Assembly (NCBI GenBank): GCA_963931865.1
Contig: OZ007516.1
Location: 10,798,785 to 10,862,784 of the forward strand
Length of the DNA stretch: 64,000 nucleotides
DNA from: Axinella damicornis
Lineage: Eukaryota > Porifera > Demospongiae > Axinellida > Axinellidae
Reading direction: 5' to 3'
Shown: positions 13,301-24,077 of the stretch, piece after piece
Layout of the letters: each line of letters begins with the position of its first letter
How positions within the stretch are numbered: the stretch's first letter is position 1
Program-made: the position numbers and the translations under genes
The notes under the pieces: model-generated
The model's database searches: none
The model's input: the letters and a program-made list of their open reading frames with translations, nothing else
What the model was told of the DNA's origin: nothing

Positions 13301-14169
13301 CACAATGGTAGAAATACTAGCCTCTTATCTCATTCCTAGCCCAAGATTCCCAGCTGAGCAGGGATCTTTCGCTCACCCGTTTCTGCCAATATTGGTCCAT
13401 GTTTGACCAAAATTGCAGCGCTCTTGTTCTATGACTAATGTGCCATTTCTGCCAAAATTGACATGTCAAAATGTGCTGTAAAATTGGACAGGTAGAAAAT
13501 GGTTTCTAAAATGTGCCAGTTTTGGCATGTGAGCATACCTGGTGTGTTTGCTCTATCGTTTGGGTTGTAGCTATAATCTCTCACACCCCCACACAGACCT
13601 CCTTCATGAACTTTGACCGGGATCGCTCAGGAACGGTGGAGCCCCACGAGCTACAACAAGCCATGGTTGCTTTTGGCTACAACCTCAGTCCTCAGGCCAT
13701 GGGTGTCCTTGTGAGGAGGTACTCCACCAATGGCAGGACAGGGTTTGACGACTTCGTGGCCTGCTGCATCCGCCTCAGGGCACTCACTGGTGAGGGGGTG
13801 TGGCACGACAAACTGTCTGCGTAATTGTTATGATCGGATCTGAGAAGTGAGAACACACATTTTGTCCTGTGTTCGGTTATCTCCTTGTCCCATACAAATA
13901 CTTTCATCACACAACACACCACTCACTCTCTCTTGTGCACACCCACGCACACACACTTGCACCCACGCACACGCATGCCCACACACCACACACACACACA
14001 CAACGCACGCACGCGCACACACACAACGCACGCACACACACAACACACGCATGCACACACGACGCATACACACACATGCACAGCGATGTTCCAGCAAAGG
14101 GACATGCAGAGGAATGGCACAGCCACCTTCAGATATGACGACTTCATCCAGGTGGCCATGTCCTTCTGA
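4453..14169 (+). CDS. SRI: Penta-EF-hand protein, sorcin/grancalcin-like
   Basis: Five exons splice cleanly into 181 aa: 4453-4479 (MAYPGYGAP), 4736-4792, 12224-12406, 13597-13789 and 14084-14169. Every donor is GT and every acceptor AG, with matching phases. Exon 2 encodes [13 protein letters not shown], exon 3 [13 protein letters not shown] and [18 protein letters not shown], exon 4 [17 protein letters not shown] and [15 protein letters not shown], and exon 5 [21 protein letters not shown]. This is the sorcin/grancalcin arrangement: a short Gly/Pro N-terminus, then five EF-hands with C-terminal dimerisation. Length matches the family (about 165-220 aa), although the Gly/Pro head is unusually short. 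These are calcium-dependent membrane-translocating regulators. Intron 2 (7.4 kb) is packed with repeats. The symbol is by family; grancalcin is equally possible. Confidence 0.93.
4800..4985 (+). repeat. G-rich minisatellite
   Basis: Tandem GGGGAGGGGATGG(G/T)GGGTG units starting a few bases after the exon 2 donor of the sorcin-like gene, ending in a poly(G) run. G-quadruplex potential on the plus strand is obvious. The long Gly/Trp and Pro reading frames here are artefacts. Confidence 0.9.
5997..6477. mobile_element. TIR element, ~480 bp
   Basis: The left end TAGGTTCAAGGCAGAGGAGG-TTGGACA is inverted at the right end as TGTCCAACCTCCTCTGGGTTCGAGGCTA. Flanks TGTGCAACA and TGTGCAATG resemble a 9-bp duplication. 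A related uninterrupted sequence (GGCAATGTGCAACATAATAC) at about 10700 looks like the empty site. Non-coding. Confidence 0.65.
7162..7247. mobile_element. TAGCCTCG-family hairpin MITE
   Basis: Inverted arms AGCCTCATTCCAGCCT...ACACCTCCAGTTTTTGAT and AACTGGAGGTGCAGAAGGCCTGGGAACGAGGCTA. GTTATCTC occurs on both sides. Confidence 0.65.
7275..7326 (+). repeat. Poly(G) tract, ~52 nt
   Basis: Uninterrupted G run immediately followed by a TAGCCTCGTTCCCAGGCTC terminus. A poly(C) run follows at about 7465-7482. Confidence 0.95.
8153..8352. other. Assembly gap (200 N)
   Basis: Exactly 200 N, a fixed-size scaffold gap, in intron 2 of the sorcin-like gene. The base before it belongs to a TAGTCTCG-family terminus that is therefore cut. 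Confidence 1.
9425..9451 (+). repeat. Poly(C) tract
   Basis: About 27 consecutive C, directly next to an inverted copy of repeat block A. Confidence 0.95.
9570..9701. mobile_element. TAGCCTCG-family hairpin MITE with perfect 9-bp TSD
   Basis: Arms of about 55 bp (TATCCTCATTCCCAGGCCTTC... and GAAGGCCTGGGAACGAGGCTA) around a short loop. CACAATGTT occurs at 9561-9569 and 9702-9710. Confidence 0.88.
11650..12030. mobile_element. Inverted-repeat element with poly(G)/poly(C) arms
   Basis: The left arm (about 11655-11769) runs through AGAAGGCCTGGTATCATT and GATGTCAGGTGGACGT into poly(G). The right arm (about 11899-12020) starts with poly(C), then CCACCTGACATCATTCACTT and GATACCAGGCCTT. The homopolymers are thus part of the inverted repeat. 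A partial related copy is at 7460-7600. No intact gene. Confidence 0.65.
12569..13171. mobile_element. piggyBac-like MITE (TTAA flanks)
   Basis: The 603-bp element starts CCCTTTAA and ends TTAAAGGG, between TTAA tetranucleotides at 12565-12568 and 13172-13175. TTAA duplications with CCC termini are characteristic of piggyBac elements. It lies in intron 3 of the sorcin-like gene. It has no transposase, so it is non-autonomous. Confidence 0.7.
13930..14080 (+). repeat. (CA)n microsatellite
   Basis: Interrupted CACACA/CGCACG run ending directly at the exon 5 acceptor of the sorcin-like gene. Confidence 0.95.
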
Positions 14170-14379
14170 GCTGCGGGGTTGTCCTGGTGATACGAGTAGT
14201 GACTTGAATTTGAGACCATAATTTGCACATTGTTTAATAGTTGTGTAACTTTGTATGCTCCCAGCACTAGAAAGATGGATTTACTTTTTCAAACTCAAAT
14301 TCAAGAGTGCTACTGTATATATGGTGATCAGCCAACTAGGCAACTACATTGTACATGCATACATATGCTCATCCTCAGA

Positions 14380-14414
14380 TAGTCTCATTCCCAGGCCGCA
14401 TGGGAACAAGGCTA
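14380..14414. mobile_element. Minimal 35-bp TAGTCTCA-family insertion
   Basis: Only the two termini remain: TAGTCTCATTCCCAGGCC followed by GCATGGGAACAAGGCTA. Flanks ATCCTCAGA (14371-14379) and ATCCTCAGT (14415-14423) are a 9-bp duplication with one mismatch. It lies between the convergent sorcin-like and WDR12 genes. Confidence 0.75.
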
Positions 14415-14794
14415 ATCCTCAGTAGGAAGTGTGTAGGACATATAGTGTTCATGCATATGGTAGAAATTGCCAGACACCGGCCAGGAGCCAAGATCAAGGC
14501 ATGCAAGGGGCCAGTTATTGAATTATTGGCCTGTGGCTTGATCTCGTTCAACATGAGAGTACCGAGTGGTGAAACACCCATCAAGCCAATAGCTATGTTT
14601 CAGCCGTAAGGTTGTTCCCACACAGCCTGGGAAGTTGGAACAAGGGTAAGACTAAACTGCATGTATCAATTTGGAACAATTAAACACTGCACGGCTCGTT
14701 CATCAGCTAGCCCCACCCACCAATCACATTGTGGTAAAGGTATACCAGAGATACCAATGGATAGTATACAAAGTGAATTGAATTGTATACAGTG

Positions 14795-15527
14795 CTATAG
14801 TGTGTACGTTCTCAGCTTGCTGTCAGTCCCACCACTTGCTAGCACCTACATGTAAACACAGGGAGGGGCAACAATTTCACCACATGGCAACATATATATC
14901 TATGCTGCAATAACAGTATCGCCACTTTACTTGGACAACATGCACATGTAAAAACACAATCATGAATCTTCGAAAGGCATCCACAGAGAAACAAAAACAA
15001 CGCATTTGATCTCAGTAGATTCTAGGATGTGCCTATCGAGCTACATGTATACCGTTCTCACTGTACAGAAAGTTTGGGGCGGGGCATAGGGAATTTCCTG
15101 TGCAGTGAGAGAACGGTCTAGATCGATAGATTAGTACAATGACCAGAGTTGAGGTTCCCAAGGCAACCAGATCGATGCTCAGATGTGTACAGGATCTGCT
15201 CTACGTACAGTGTGAGACAGCAGGAGAGAGCCTGGGAACGAGGCTAGCCAAACTCCTGCTGTCTCCCCCAGTTTTGAGGGGGGAGCCTGGGACAGAGGCT
15301 AGGCTACCTTTGGCAGTGTCCAGTCTACGCACAGCGCCTTCCCCTCGTGTGCTGCAATGGTGAACAGCGGTAGCTTGGAGTTGTGGGTGTCCCACAACCT
15401 GAGGGTGCTGTCGTAGGAGCCAGAGAGCAGCTGGTGCTCGCTGTCTGGGGACCAGTGCACAGCCACTACCCATCCCTGGTGGGAGGCAAGGGTGGACTGC
15501 ACCATGGATGTTTCTGTGTGGGGTGTG

Positions 15528-15581
<54 letters not shown>

Positions 15582-15584
15582 GCG

Positions 15585-15627
<43 letters not shown>

Positions 15628-18600
15628 GTGTGTGCGTGCGTGCGTGTGTGGTGAATGTGTGTGTGTGTGTGTTAAGCTTGAGGCTGTACTAATACCAAAA
15701 AGAAGCCTCCCAATTCCAAGATTTCAAGGTTATGACCTGCCGATAATAAGGTGGTACTGATACTAGAGTTTTAAGCTGATCAAGCTGACATCCGATCAGC
15801 TAGGGCTTGCTGTCGTTCTTCCTTGGCATACCAGTTTGTCTGGTATCCCAGATCCTGATGAGCTTGTCCGAGTTGGCGGAGGCCACCAGTCCCGAGAGGC
15901 AGCTCCAGTCAATGCTGTGGAACACTTTGGAACCAGTCTGTGTGTGAGAAGAGAGGCAGACAATGGAGGTCACTCGTATGCACACATCAGAGATCTACAT
16001 GATTCAGGGCCCTGGGACCTGCCCACGGCTGTAGCATCCTGAGCAAAAAGAGTGTGCTACATATACTAAAGGCCATTCTTTCTCCATTGGGGTATACTGT
16101 CCCCAGGCTCCTCCCCAGCTTTTTGTCGCATACTTATGCAACAAAAAGCTGGGGAGGAACCTGGGAACGAGGCTATGGATAGCCACTGTACAATGGAACC
16201 TGTCAGAGAGGACACCTGTATTAACTTAAGGACATCACAACACGGGAACGAGGCTAGTAATCTCCTCAATGACATGAGCTATATACAACAGTCATGTATG
16301 ACAATCTGATGTGCAGCCTGCTTCGCCTTACCAGGGTGGCCGTGTTGATCCCACTGGCCACGTCCCACAGTCGTATGCAGTGGTCCCACCCGGCCGTGAT
16401 CACCCCATCCTCCCGATCGCTGGGCCACGCTACGGCAGTCACCGGCTGTGTATGGCCTGAGAGAGTCACGAGGGGTGTCCTGGTGGTGGGTCTGTGTTTT
16501 GGTGCCTGAGGCTTTCTCTTCTTTGACGGAAGCTCACTCTCTTCTTCTGCCTCTTCCACCGGGCTGGGATCAGCAGCTGCAGATCAAAGAGCACCACAAT
16601 GCCAAGTTGGTGGCCACCATTCTCTGTGCATGGCACAATACCCTACCGAATGTGTTCACTCACCTGCTGACCAAACCTTCAAATATTTGTCCCAAGAGAC
16701 GCTACAGAACTGCAAAGAATAAATGCCCAATCTAACATAGGAACAGCCGGATAGTAGCACAGTATCATCTGAGTACCAACTCCAAGCCAAGTTGACGGTT
16801 ATAGTATTCCTAGTAATCTTTAGTAATCTCTAGTAATCTGCTGCAGCAGTCTGACGGAAACAGTCTGATGGAAGCTAAACAGTGTTCAGAAGGATCTGAC
16901 ATTCTATTTGTACATGATACAGTGACTACATACGTGTAGCTGCTCACCTTTGACCTATCAGGGCTAACTGCAGCTGCCTCAACAGAGCGGGCGTGTCCCT
17001 TGCACTGGTGGAGGAGTGTCACTTCTAGGTCGGCAGGGGAGAACCTCCAAATGTGAACATTCTGGTCCTGGGATGCACTTAGAAATAAACATTCCCCGGT
17101 GGAGTCACCTAGGTGTGTGCATGTATAGTGTGTATAGGATGGTTGTGACTAGGCCTGCGCTAATTATGCGCGCATAATTTGCAGAATAATAGGGACTTAC
17201 CCGAATTGCAAATTATTCGCAAATAATCGGGCCAGAAAACGGAAATAATTATTAGTGGGCGTGTAGTTTCAGCCACGTGGCTCATGGCTGCCTTGTGGGA
17301 GTCGGATGCAGAGTGCTGTGGCGACCTTTCGTTGCTTTCGAGCTCCGAAACAGGAACAGAGGCTACAGAGCACGAGTCTACCTCCTCCTGTGTGTCTCTG
17401 CTAGACCGCTTACGGAGCCCTAAGCCATCTGAGTTGGCTTGTAAACTAAAAATCGATCACAATGTCAAAAATATTTTGTGAATAACAGGTTGTTGATGTA
17501 AAATAATGGGCTTAGTTGTCAAGAATATTCGAATAAAATAATGGGGGAAATTTTGTGAATAATTAGCTCAGGCCTAGTTGTGACTGTAGTGACCAAGAAG
17601 CACATTTGAAGAGGGTCGTGAATAGGATTCACTTAGTGTGAAATCCAGAATCAATTCATGAGTTGATGCAGTGCATACCTGCCGATATCCAGCACACATC
17701 TTTGATGGGAGCACTGTGGCCTTCAGCAGTACACAGCAGCTGTCCTGAGTATGCAAATGCATGAATCACCTCACGTCCACTCTGCACAGTCCGTAGAGTG
17801 TACCAGTGTGGTTCACTTACCATCATAATTCCAAATTCTGATGTTGTTGTCATAGCAACCAGTTACAATGCTGCAAGTTAGAGGAAATGATCTTCAATAT
17901 GACATACAGGGTCAGGTGTGCACGTGGTTGTGCCAGAATCTAGTCAATTGACTATAGCAATCCAAAACGGGCTTCCTGGTCCTGGTAGACCAACATAATT
18001 TGCTGATGGAATCAACGTTTAAATACCCATCCATTTATCTATGTATCTATCTACTAGCTTGGAGTTGCACTATCTTATACTGGACAATACAGTGGGCCTA
18101 CACGGAAGGGCACTGTGCCCTTTGAGCTTCTTCCTAGTCTGGTCTATAAGCAAAACGTGCCCTTAGCAACTACTTGACAAAGCAAGACATCAAAAGGTTT
18201 CTCAGTGGTATGAATCTCATTATGCACCCTCTTAAACAAAATAACACTGACCAGTGCAATACCAGTGCTGTGCCACATGATGATTGGACACCTGGTAAGG
18301 TCATTAGTATCCATGGCTAACTGAACATGCCTGTGTAAACTGCCTTGCACACAGCGGTCATACTAGCATGCACTCACAATTTACTACTGCAGTGGACACT
18401 GCTGACCCAGTCTCTGTGGTCAAACACCTTGGAGAGGGAGGGTGAAGGGTTGCGCTCAACGTATTCAATCTGGATCACATTTTCCTGCAGCAAAACAATG
18501 GACGCATAAAAATTCAGCCTGACAAATTTCCTGTGCCACTCACATAAGAGTGTGTGCTAGCTCCTTCCTACTTCTCACAAGCAGCTTAACAAGCTGTGTG

Positions 18601-19277
18601 AAAGCCTGGGAACAAATCATTTGACTCACAACTGGGATGCTTCTCTCAGAGATGTGTGTTGCAAGAGTACTCCGCAACAGCTCTCCACTGATGAGGAAAT
18701 CAAACTGTTTGCTGCTCACCACGCCTTCGTCTGTGGGCGCTGAAGAGAGAATGGAGCATAGTGCAACAGCGGACTACCTTGCAGGGCATAAAAAGAGGTG
18801 GTATATTCCTACATATGGATTCGAAAACAAAGGCTGCTGAAGCTTGTGTTCAGTGGTAATGCCCTATTGTACTACTTATATTACTAAAACTACATTACCA
18901 ATAAGAAATGAAGGTCTAAATCAAAAGTAAACCTTTCGAACTTTATGCCCTGTTGCCTTGCAAGATTAGATTTAGTAGTTGACGGGGGTGGGCGTGCCTT
19001 GAAATATATCTCACCTTCCAGCAGCTGGTTAATGAGAGTGGTCAGCTCTTCTCTTGTGACTGCTACTGGAATCGAGAATGGAGTCTCTGGAACTGCATAC
19101 CTGGAACAGAACGGATACAGCAGACACATCACCAATCGACTCTGCTGAAGGAACCTAACCAGGAGCCTGAAATACAACACAATCATACCTCTCCTCTTTT
19201 GTGAAGAAAGAAGCTTGAACATGGGCTGTCTCTGAGTCACTGCCATCTAACTTCCATGCATCAGACTTCCTTGCCAT
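14795..19277 (-). CDS. WDR12: Ribosome biogenesis protein WDR12 (Ytm1)
   Basis: Twelve exons splice in phase into 440 aa (human WDR12 is about 423): 19277-19189, 19100-19015, 18739-18630, 18484-18378, 17870-17821, 17744-17679, 17108-16948, 16709-16664, 16576-16332, 15937-15832, 15513-15308 and 14845-14795. The N-terminal NLE domain reads ERYAVPETPFSIPV and KQFDFLISGELLR. Seven WD40 blades follow, including IVTGCYDNNIRIWNYD, SWDKYLKVWSA, GWDHCIRLWDVASG, LIRIWDT, LLSGSYDSTLRLWDT and the last strand SGGTDSKLRTYTL-stop. An acidic/basic linker (EEAEEESELPSKKRK) precedes blade 4, as in WDR12. WDR12 is part of the PeBoW complex (with PES1 and BOP1) in 60S pre-rRNA processing. Introns carry a hAT-like element and TAGCCTCG MITEs. 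Upstream ATGs exist; 19277 is chosen because the NLE alignment starts soon after. Confidence 0.95.
15210..15306. mobile_element. TAGCCTCG-family relic in WDR12 last intron
   Basis: Two nested termini (GAGCCTGGGAACGAGGCTAG and GAGCCTGGGACAGAGGCTAG) lie directly downstream of the penultimate WDR12 exon, so the element begins within bases of the donor. They look like right ends only. Confidence 0.55.
15525..15672 (+). repeat. (TG)n microsatellite
   Basis: Interrupted TG/TGCG run in a WDR12 intron, starting close to the acceptor of the exon beginning at 15513. Confidence 0.95.
16091..16175. mobile_element. TAGCCTCG-family hairpin MITE, degenerate left end
   Basis: CCCCAGGCTCCTCCCCAGCT-TTTTGTCGCATA is followed by its inverse TGCAACAAAAAGCTGGGGAGG-AACCTGGGAACGAGGCTA. 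Same subfamily as the tandem array at 28268-28478. In a WDR12 intron. Confidence 0.7.
17150..17576. mobile_element. hAT-like non-autonomous element, 8-bp TSD
   Basis: The 427-bp element starts TAGGCCTG and ends CAGGCCTA, with GCTAATTAT / ATAATTAGC subterminal inverted repeats. It is flanked by identical GTTGTGAC (17142-17149 and 17577-17584). An 8-bp duplication is typical of hAT. It sits in a WDR12 intron and contains the short reading frame at 17284-17481. Confidence 0.8.
17284..17481 (+). pseudogene. hAT transposase N-terminal remnant
   Basis: A 65-codon frame inside the hAT-like element. After an acidic Ser/Thr-rich start it reads LLDRLRSPKPSELACKLKID. The LRxPxPSELARKRKI-type motif is one I recall from N-termini of BED/hAT-like transposases in marine invertebrates; that recall is unverified. 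It is probably the retained first exon of the parental transposase, ending where the internal deletion begins. Function in this copy is unlikely. Confidence 0.4.
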
Positions 19278-19404
19278 CTCCAGATCTCGATATCTCCAGA
19301 TAACGCGTTTCACGTGGGCCACGTGAGCGGCTAGTTGTAACAGGCACGCATGCGCAGTTGATGAATCAGAATATGAAAAAATGGCGGAGAACAAAGTGCG
19401 CAAG

Positions 19405-20131
19405 TAGTCTCGTGCCCAGACCACACCCCCGAGGGGAGAGACGGTCTGGTGAACGAAGTCGAATTTCTTGGGCTTGAAGCATACTACGGAATGTGTAATC
19501 ATTGTATAATCCCGTGGTGTTAAGTGCCTGCGAAAGCGTCTGCTGAAGGTTCCCGTATCAACCAAGCGGGATCATGGCTACTCATATCTGGAGAGAAGGT
19601 GTACTAACCTTTTGCCGCTCACCCATGGCCCATAGAAGATCTTTGAAGCATCCTTCGCCGTCATGGAATCTGCTTCCCGTTCGTTTGGCAGTCCTTTCAG
19701 GCACTTTACTGGGGTCAAATGCGAAGAACGGCCCCTTAGGGGGCTAGGCTAGCATTAGCTTGCACCTAGAGGGCCCTTCGTTGTACTTGATCCCTTTGCT
19801 GACCTCGCTTCCAAAGCTCAGTCTCAACTTGATCCCATAAGCGATGTCACAGGGCTCACAACTAGCACAATCGAGCGCAAAGGTCTTCAAAAGTTGTCGC
19901 CACGACGTAGCGTTGCCTTACACAGTCAGCGCTAAGGGCAAACTGGCATGGGAAAGGCTCTTGGCTGTTGTCTTCTCCAGCTTATGAGTATTCAAAGCGA
20001 TTACTACGTAATTATTAACAATCTCGCGATCTCATTGGTCCTTACCACATTCCGGTAATAAGCCCAAGAAATTCGACTTCGTTCACCAGACCGTCTCTCC
20101 CCTCGGGGGGTGTGGTCTGGGCACGAGACTA
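19405..20131. mobile_element. 727-bp TAGTCTCG-family element, perfect 9-bp TSD
   Basis: The left end TAGTCTCGTGCCCAGACC...GGTCTGGTGAACGAAGTCGAATTTCTTGGGC is inverted at the right end over about 75 bp. GTGCGCAAG is repeated at 19396-19404 and 20132-20140. Each terminus is itself a small hairpin (CCAGACC...GGTCTGG). It lies just upstream of the WDR12 start. About 570 bp of internal sequence shows no reading frame I recognise. Confidence 0.9.
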
Positions 20132-21041
20132 GTGCGCAAGATTCAAGGCTCTCCCGCCGAATTCGACTCAGGTACATTTACTGTTGATGCTGTGGAGTTG
20201 TGGACGAAGTTCCTCTTCCAAGAGGTTCTAGTAAGAGGGAATAGCCCAACTTGACCGGGCTGAGGCTACTTAGAGCGTGTATAAAGCCAGGAACCTTTAG
20301 CTCGCTTCACAGAGAAGAGCGCGTAAGGAAGTATAAGGCTCCGGGCAAGCCCATCAAAGAGCCTCGAGTAGTGCCCTGGGAGCTATGAAATAGATAGGCG
20401 GTTGTCAAATAATTTGGCTGTAGGCAGTCTACGGCATGATTTGTAATTCTGTTGATAATTATATTTGTCTAGTATCAGATTTTGTTGCTGCACCTGTGAA
20501 TTCATGATGTCGGCTCACCTCTCCCTTCCTCCTGTTACTAGACACACCAGTGCCTGCAGCCAGCCTGATGCGGCCGCAGCCGCATGCAAGTAAACCGGTA
20601 GTGTGGGCCGATGTGCACACTCGTATAATCGATCGTTCTTTGTTGTGACACAGTAACACTCGATCTCACCATTGCCACAGCGAAGGGGTCTTTGCGTATC
20701 CCAGGCTCTCTCGTACAATGCAACTGTTCACTGATTCACGATAGCTGCATCCCAGCTGTCTTGGTGCACGTGATACCCACGAACTGTCGCCTCTCTCAGC
20801 TCAATGCTGAACGTTTCGGTTGCCACAGTCCTCAGATCAACACGGACACGTCGTTCATGTGCCAAAGAAGATATCGAGTGTATGTGTGCTCCATGTTTGT
20901 GTGGCAGTACAATTCACTGTTGAGAGGTAGCCTCTGGGAACTACTATAATTATAGTACTGAAAAAAATTGCGAGCTTAATTTTCACGTTCCGAGACCAAT
21001 CTGCGAAAACCGTGAAAATTATGCGCCTCGAAAATTTGGCA

Positions 21042-21051
21042 CCATACGGTA
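21042..21051. mobile_element. End of a TA-flanked CCATACGG element
   Basis: CCATACGG followed by TA is the inverse of the CCGTATGG terminus at 55160. AAAATTTGGC next to it is also shared with that terminus. The opposite end of this copy was not found. Confidence 0.4.
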
Positions 21052-21067
21052 TGTGGTGTGTGCATGT

Positions 21068-21069
21068 GC

Positions 21070-21126
<57 letters not shown>

Positions 21127-21150
21127 ACATGTGTGTGTGTGTGTGTGATT
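21068..21150 (+). repeat. (TG)n microsatellite
   Basis: Nearly pure TG dinucleotide run. Confidence 0.95.
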
Positions 21151-21857
21151 GCACACCCCTATAGTGTACGTGCATGTGTGTAGGGGGAATATAATGCATG
21201 CAAGTTTGGTGGTGGGGAATTGGGAGCTAATATTCTTCGTGCGGTTTAAGTTCCAGTGGTTGTCTGTTGTCCGTACTTCTGCTGGCGTTCCAATCGCAGA
21301 CAGCAAAAAGTATGTTAATATCTTTTATTATTATATAACCTACGTAGACCGTCCCTGCTCTGTGCTACCTCTGAGGGGTTTGCTGGAGTTGTGACTGTGT
21401 GGCCTGCGGAGAAGAGCCTAGATGTAGGGCCAACGGCTAAAATATCCTCATGCACTGAAGGAACATCTCAATTACATGTAAATGGCTGGGTCTTGAGTCC
21501 AGCCTGCCCAAGGAACCTGGGAATGGATCACTTGGCACCAACAAATCCCGGTGTCTCCCATTGAACTCATGTAGTCACTTTCCTATACTTTTGAGGGCCA
21601 AAATCAGTGGTGATCGAATCCTTGTGTGCACTAATTGGATTATGATAGTCCTGTATTCTCAGTATGATAGTCTACAAGTGTGCACTAACTGGAGAATAAA
21701 TTGGCTACTATTTGTATGTGGTGTGTGGACTCTATAGGCTTGTGCGGAGTGCTTGGTACCAAGGGCGTATCGAGGTGAGAGGGCATGTAACTCCGCAAAC
21801 AGTGAAATCCAAATCTATTCTATTTATAGAAATCATGTGCTACATTGTTTGTTTCAG

Positions 21858-22633
21858 ATCCGCGGCGCGAGCAGCTCTGGCAGGCTAACCGCAGTAGTCA
21901 CAGCCACAGTTCCTGAAAATATTCATTCTCTAGTAAGTCAATGAACTTCTAATCTAAATTCACTGCTGTTACCCTGGACGGCGCTTACCACTGCCTTCTC
22001 CTTGCCTCAGTTTCGCCAACGAACTGTGTCATTCAGTGGTGACGATCCCGAGCGAAGCCTACGGCACCTGCGCGCAATGGCTGCTGCATGTAGGATGGAC
22101 GGGCACGTTGTTTGCAGTCGTCAAAACTTGGGTGGCGTCCATTCATCCACTCTACGCGCTCGATCTAGCTCTCTGGCCTGCTCTGCGATATTCCGCGTAA
22201 TCGACATTCATTCACATATGGTTACATACCAATGTCTAAAAATAGTATATCCGGTGGTCGCATTTGGATTTTGTTGTTTTCAGAGTCAATATGGGAGTTG
22301 CATGCCCTCTTCCCGTTAGGGTCGATGCGCCCTTGTTGGTACTCATTGCCGCTATTGTGCACTTGTCTGCGTGTGCACGCAGGCTTTACCAACTTGAACT
22401 GAGGTGTGCACTGGAGGCTGTATCCATCCTCATCTACCTTCCTCCCTCCCTCTTAGACCCTCTCACTGCCCCCAAGCTGAGCGCCCTGGCCGACCTTCTC
22501 TCTGACCCTCTCACTGCCCCCAAGCTGAGCGCCCTGGCCAACCTTCTCTCTCCGGGCTGCCACCACTGCCACTTGTGCCCTGGCCTCCATCGGAGGGACA
22601 AAGATCCCTTTACGGAGCAAAGCCCTCTTCAAC
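21858..22633 (+). pseudogene. Unrecognised plus-strand gene fragment, frame-broken
   Basis: Exon-like blocks with good splice sites lie at 21858-21931, about 22012-22197 and 22282 onward. The best protein-like reading is FANELCHSVVTIPSEAYG... and LFAVVKTWVASIHPLYALDL, joined to a hydrophobic stretch (MGVACPLPVRVDAPLL...). It contains a tandem 16-residue duplication, DPLTAPKLSALADLLS. After it the sensible frame shifts to AATTATCALASIGGTKIP. Incoming phases do not match between blocks. It resembles HEAT/ARM-type alpha-helical repeat sequence but I cannot name it. It may be the upstream part of the broken gene at 25969-28230. Confidence 0.35.
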
Positions 22634-23065
22634 TGGGCTAGCTGGTAGGTTTTTTGATATTGGTTCTAGATTACTTTATTCTCTTTGCATTTGTGGTCGA
22701 TCAAGAGGTGGAATTGGTGGTCCAAGTGATGAGTCATCACACTTCACGACGGTCTTCTGACCCTACATATGGAGAGTGCTTGTGTGACTGATGGACTTCA
22801 TGCACACACTGTACAATTGTACATGTAAAGGTCTATGTATTGCATTGTGGTGGTCCGTGATGCAGTTTAGCCGTCAGGACATAATGTTGGGCCTGAGAAT
22901 TGAAGGCCTGAGAACCTGAATGACCTAATTAGCCTCCATACTGCACTCTTTGTGTTTGAACGGTTTAAAGTTAACACCCTTGGAAGTCAGCACAGATATC
23001 TTAAAAGTGTCTCCAATGCAGCCACAGCTAAAAAAAAAATAAAACCACAGCTATGCACGCGTTAG

Positions 23066-23266
23066 ATCTTGGGAGCTGGGTGCCATGGTCCGCTTCAGTA
23101 TACGAATCAGTGGGGTTTCCTTCAGATAGGCCTTCACTAGATCAGGACAGTCATGTTCGATATTTGCAGCTGGTTCCCATGATGGCCTGTTCTTCCCAGT
23201 CCACACAACCAGGAATTCGTCTCGACGTAAATCTTTCTCCGATCCAGGAGGGATTCAACTTCATAT
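23066..23266 (-). pseudogene. Chromodomain fragment with a frameshift
   Basis: Minus-strand translation gives YEVESLLDRRKIYVET, then after a one-base frame change FLVVWTGKNRPSWEPAANIE and CPDLVKAYLKE. This is the chromodomain pattern (YxVExLLD...YLVKWxG...TWEPxxNL...CPxLLxxF). The frame change at about 23213-23220 shows that it is not a simple intact exon. Such domains occur in retroelement integrases and in chromatin proteins; nothing nearby decides which. Confidence 0.55.
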
Positions 23267-23486
23267 TTAACCTCTCTTGTCGCCGTGGAGTTGCAAGTTG
23301 AGAAGCAAAAGGTCTTCTGCAGCTGACTTTCTCCTGGGAAATCGCACTATGTCTGAGCTCCACAAATATGCAGGATGATGCAGCAGAGAGCAGCACGGAG
23401 CAGGAGCCTGTGGAAAAGAAGCGTGGACTGTGTGCGTATGTACACAGCTGTGGTTTTATTAATGTGTACATAACCACAGCTATGTA

Positions 23487-23986
23487 CCGTAGGCGCTCTA
23501 ATTATGCGTCGCTCAAAAAATAATTATTTTTGAAATGCAACGCAACAATAGAAATTCCGTCAGCCAAATGGCGACGAATTTGACGCATGATTAGAAAACA
23601 CCACTAATGTCAGACGAGTGTAGACAAGGCTATTGCATAGCGGTTGTGTTTGTTCCTCGTTGTCGGACTGTCGCTGCCTTTTCTCCTACATGGGGCGTCC
23701 GTATCCTGGGGCACAGAATACATAACTTGAGTAGCTGTCTTGTCCCAGCCATATCGCAACTGTGACTTTATACATCAACATTCACAGGCAGTGATGTGAC
23801 GAGCCCTCTTCGCCGTTCAACTGTACTACATGTGTGTGCTTCGAGCTAGCTGCCATGCTGCCGTTGTAATCGCGTTACGCAAATTAGTCCCCGGATCGGA
23901 GTGCGACGCATTATTGGAAATTATCGGTTGGAGATATTGAATTTTGACGCAGAATTAGAAAGGACGCATAATTAGAGCGCCTACGG
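23487..23986. mobile_element. Tc1/mariner-like MITE, CCGTAGGCG family (copy 1)
   Basis: The ends are CCGTAGGCGCTCTAATTATG... and ...CATAATTAGAGCGCCTACGG, flanked by TA (23485-23486 and 23987-23988). TA duplications suggest the IS630/Tc1/mariner group. It is the same family as 38340-38938 but in opposite orientation. Confidence 0.8.
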
Positions 23987-24077
23987 TACACATTAATAAA
24001 ACCACAGCTATGTACACATTAATAAAAAATCTCAAACTCAACGTTTGGTGGGCTAGCTTGTTTGTATCAGTAGTTTA

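Noticed and set aside
23487..23986. Possible LTR pair around 23040-24030 because CCACAGCTATGTAC-type repeats flank the region
   Set aside because: The flanking repeats are short (about 20-30 bp), partly inverted, and explained by local duplication around a TA-flanked MITE; no gag/pol or primer-binding site.
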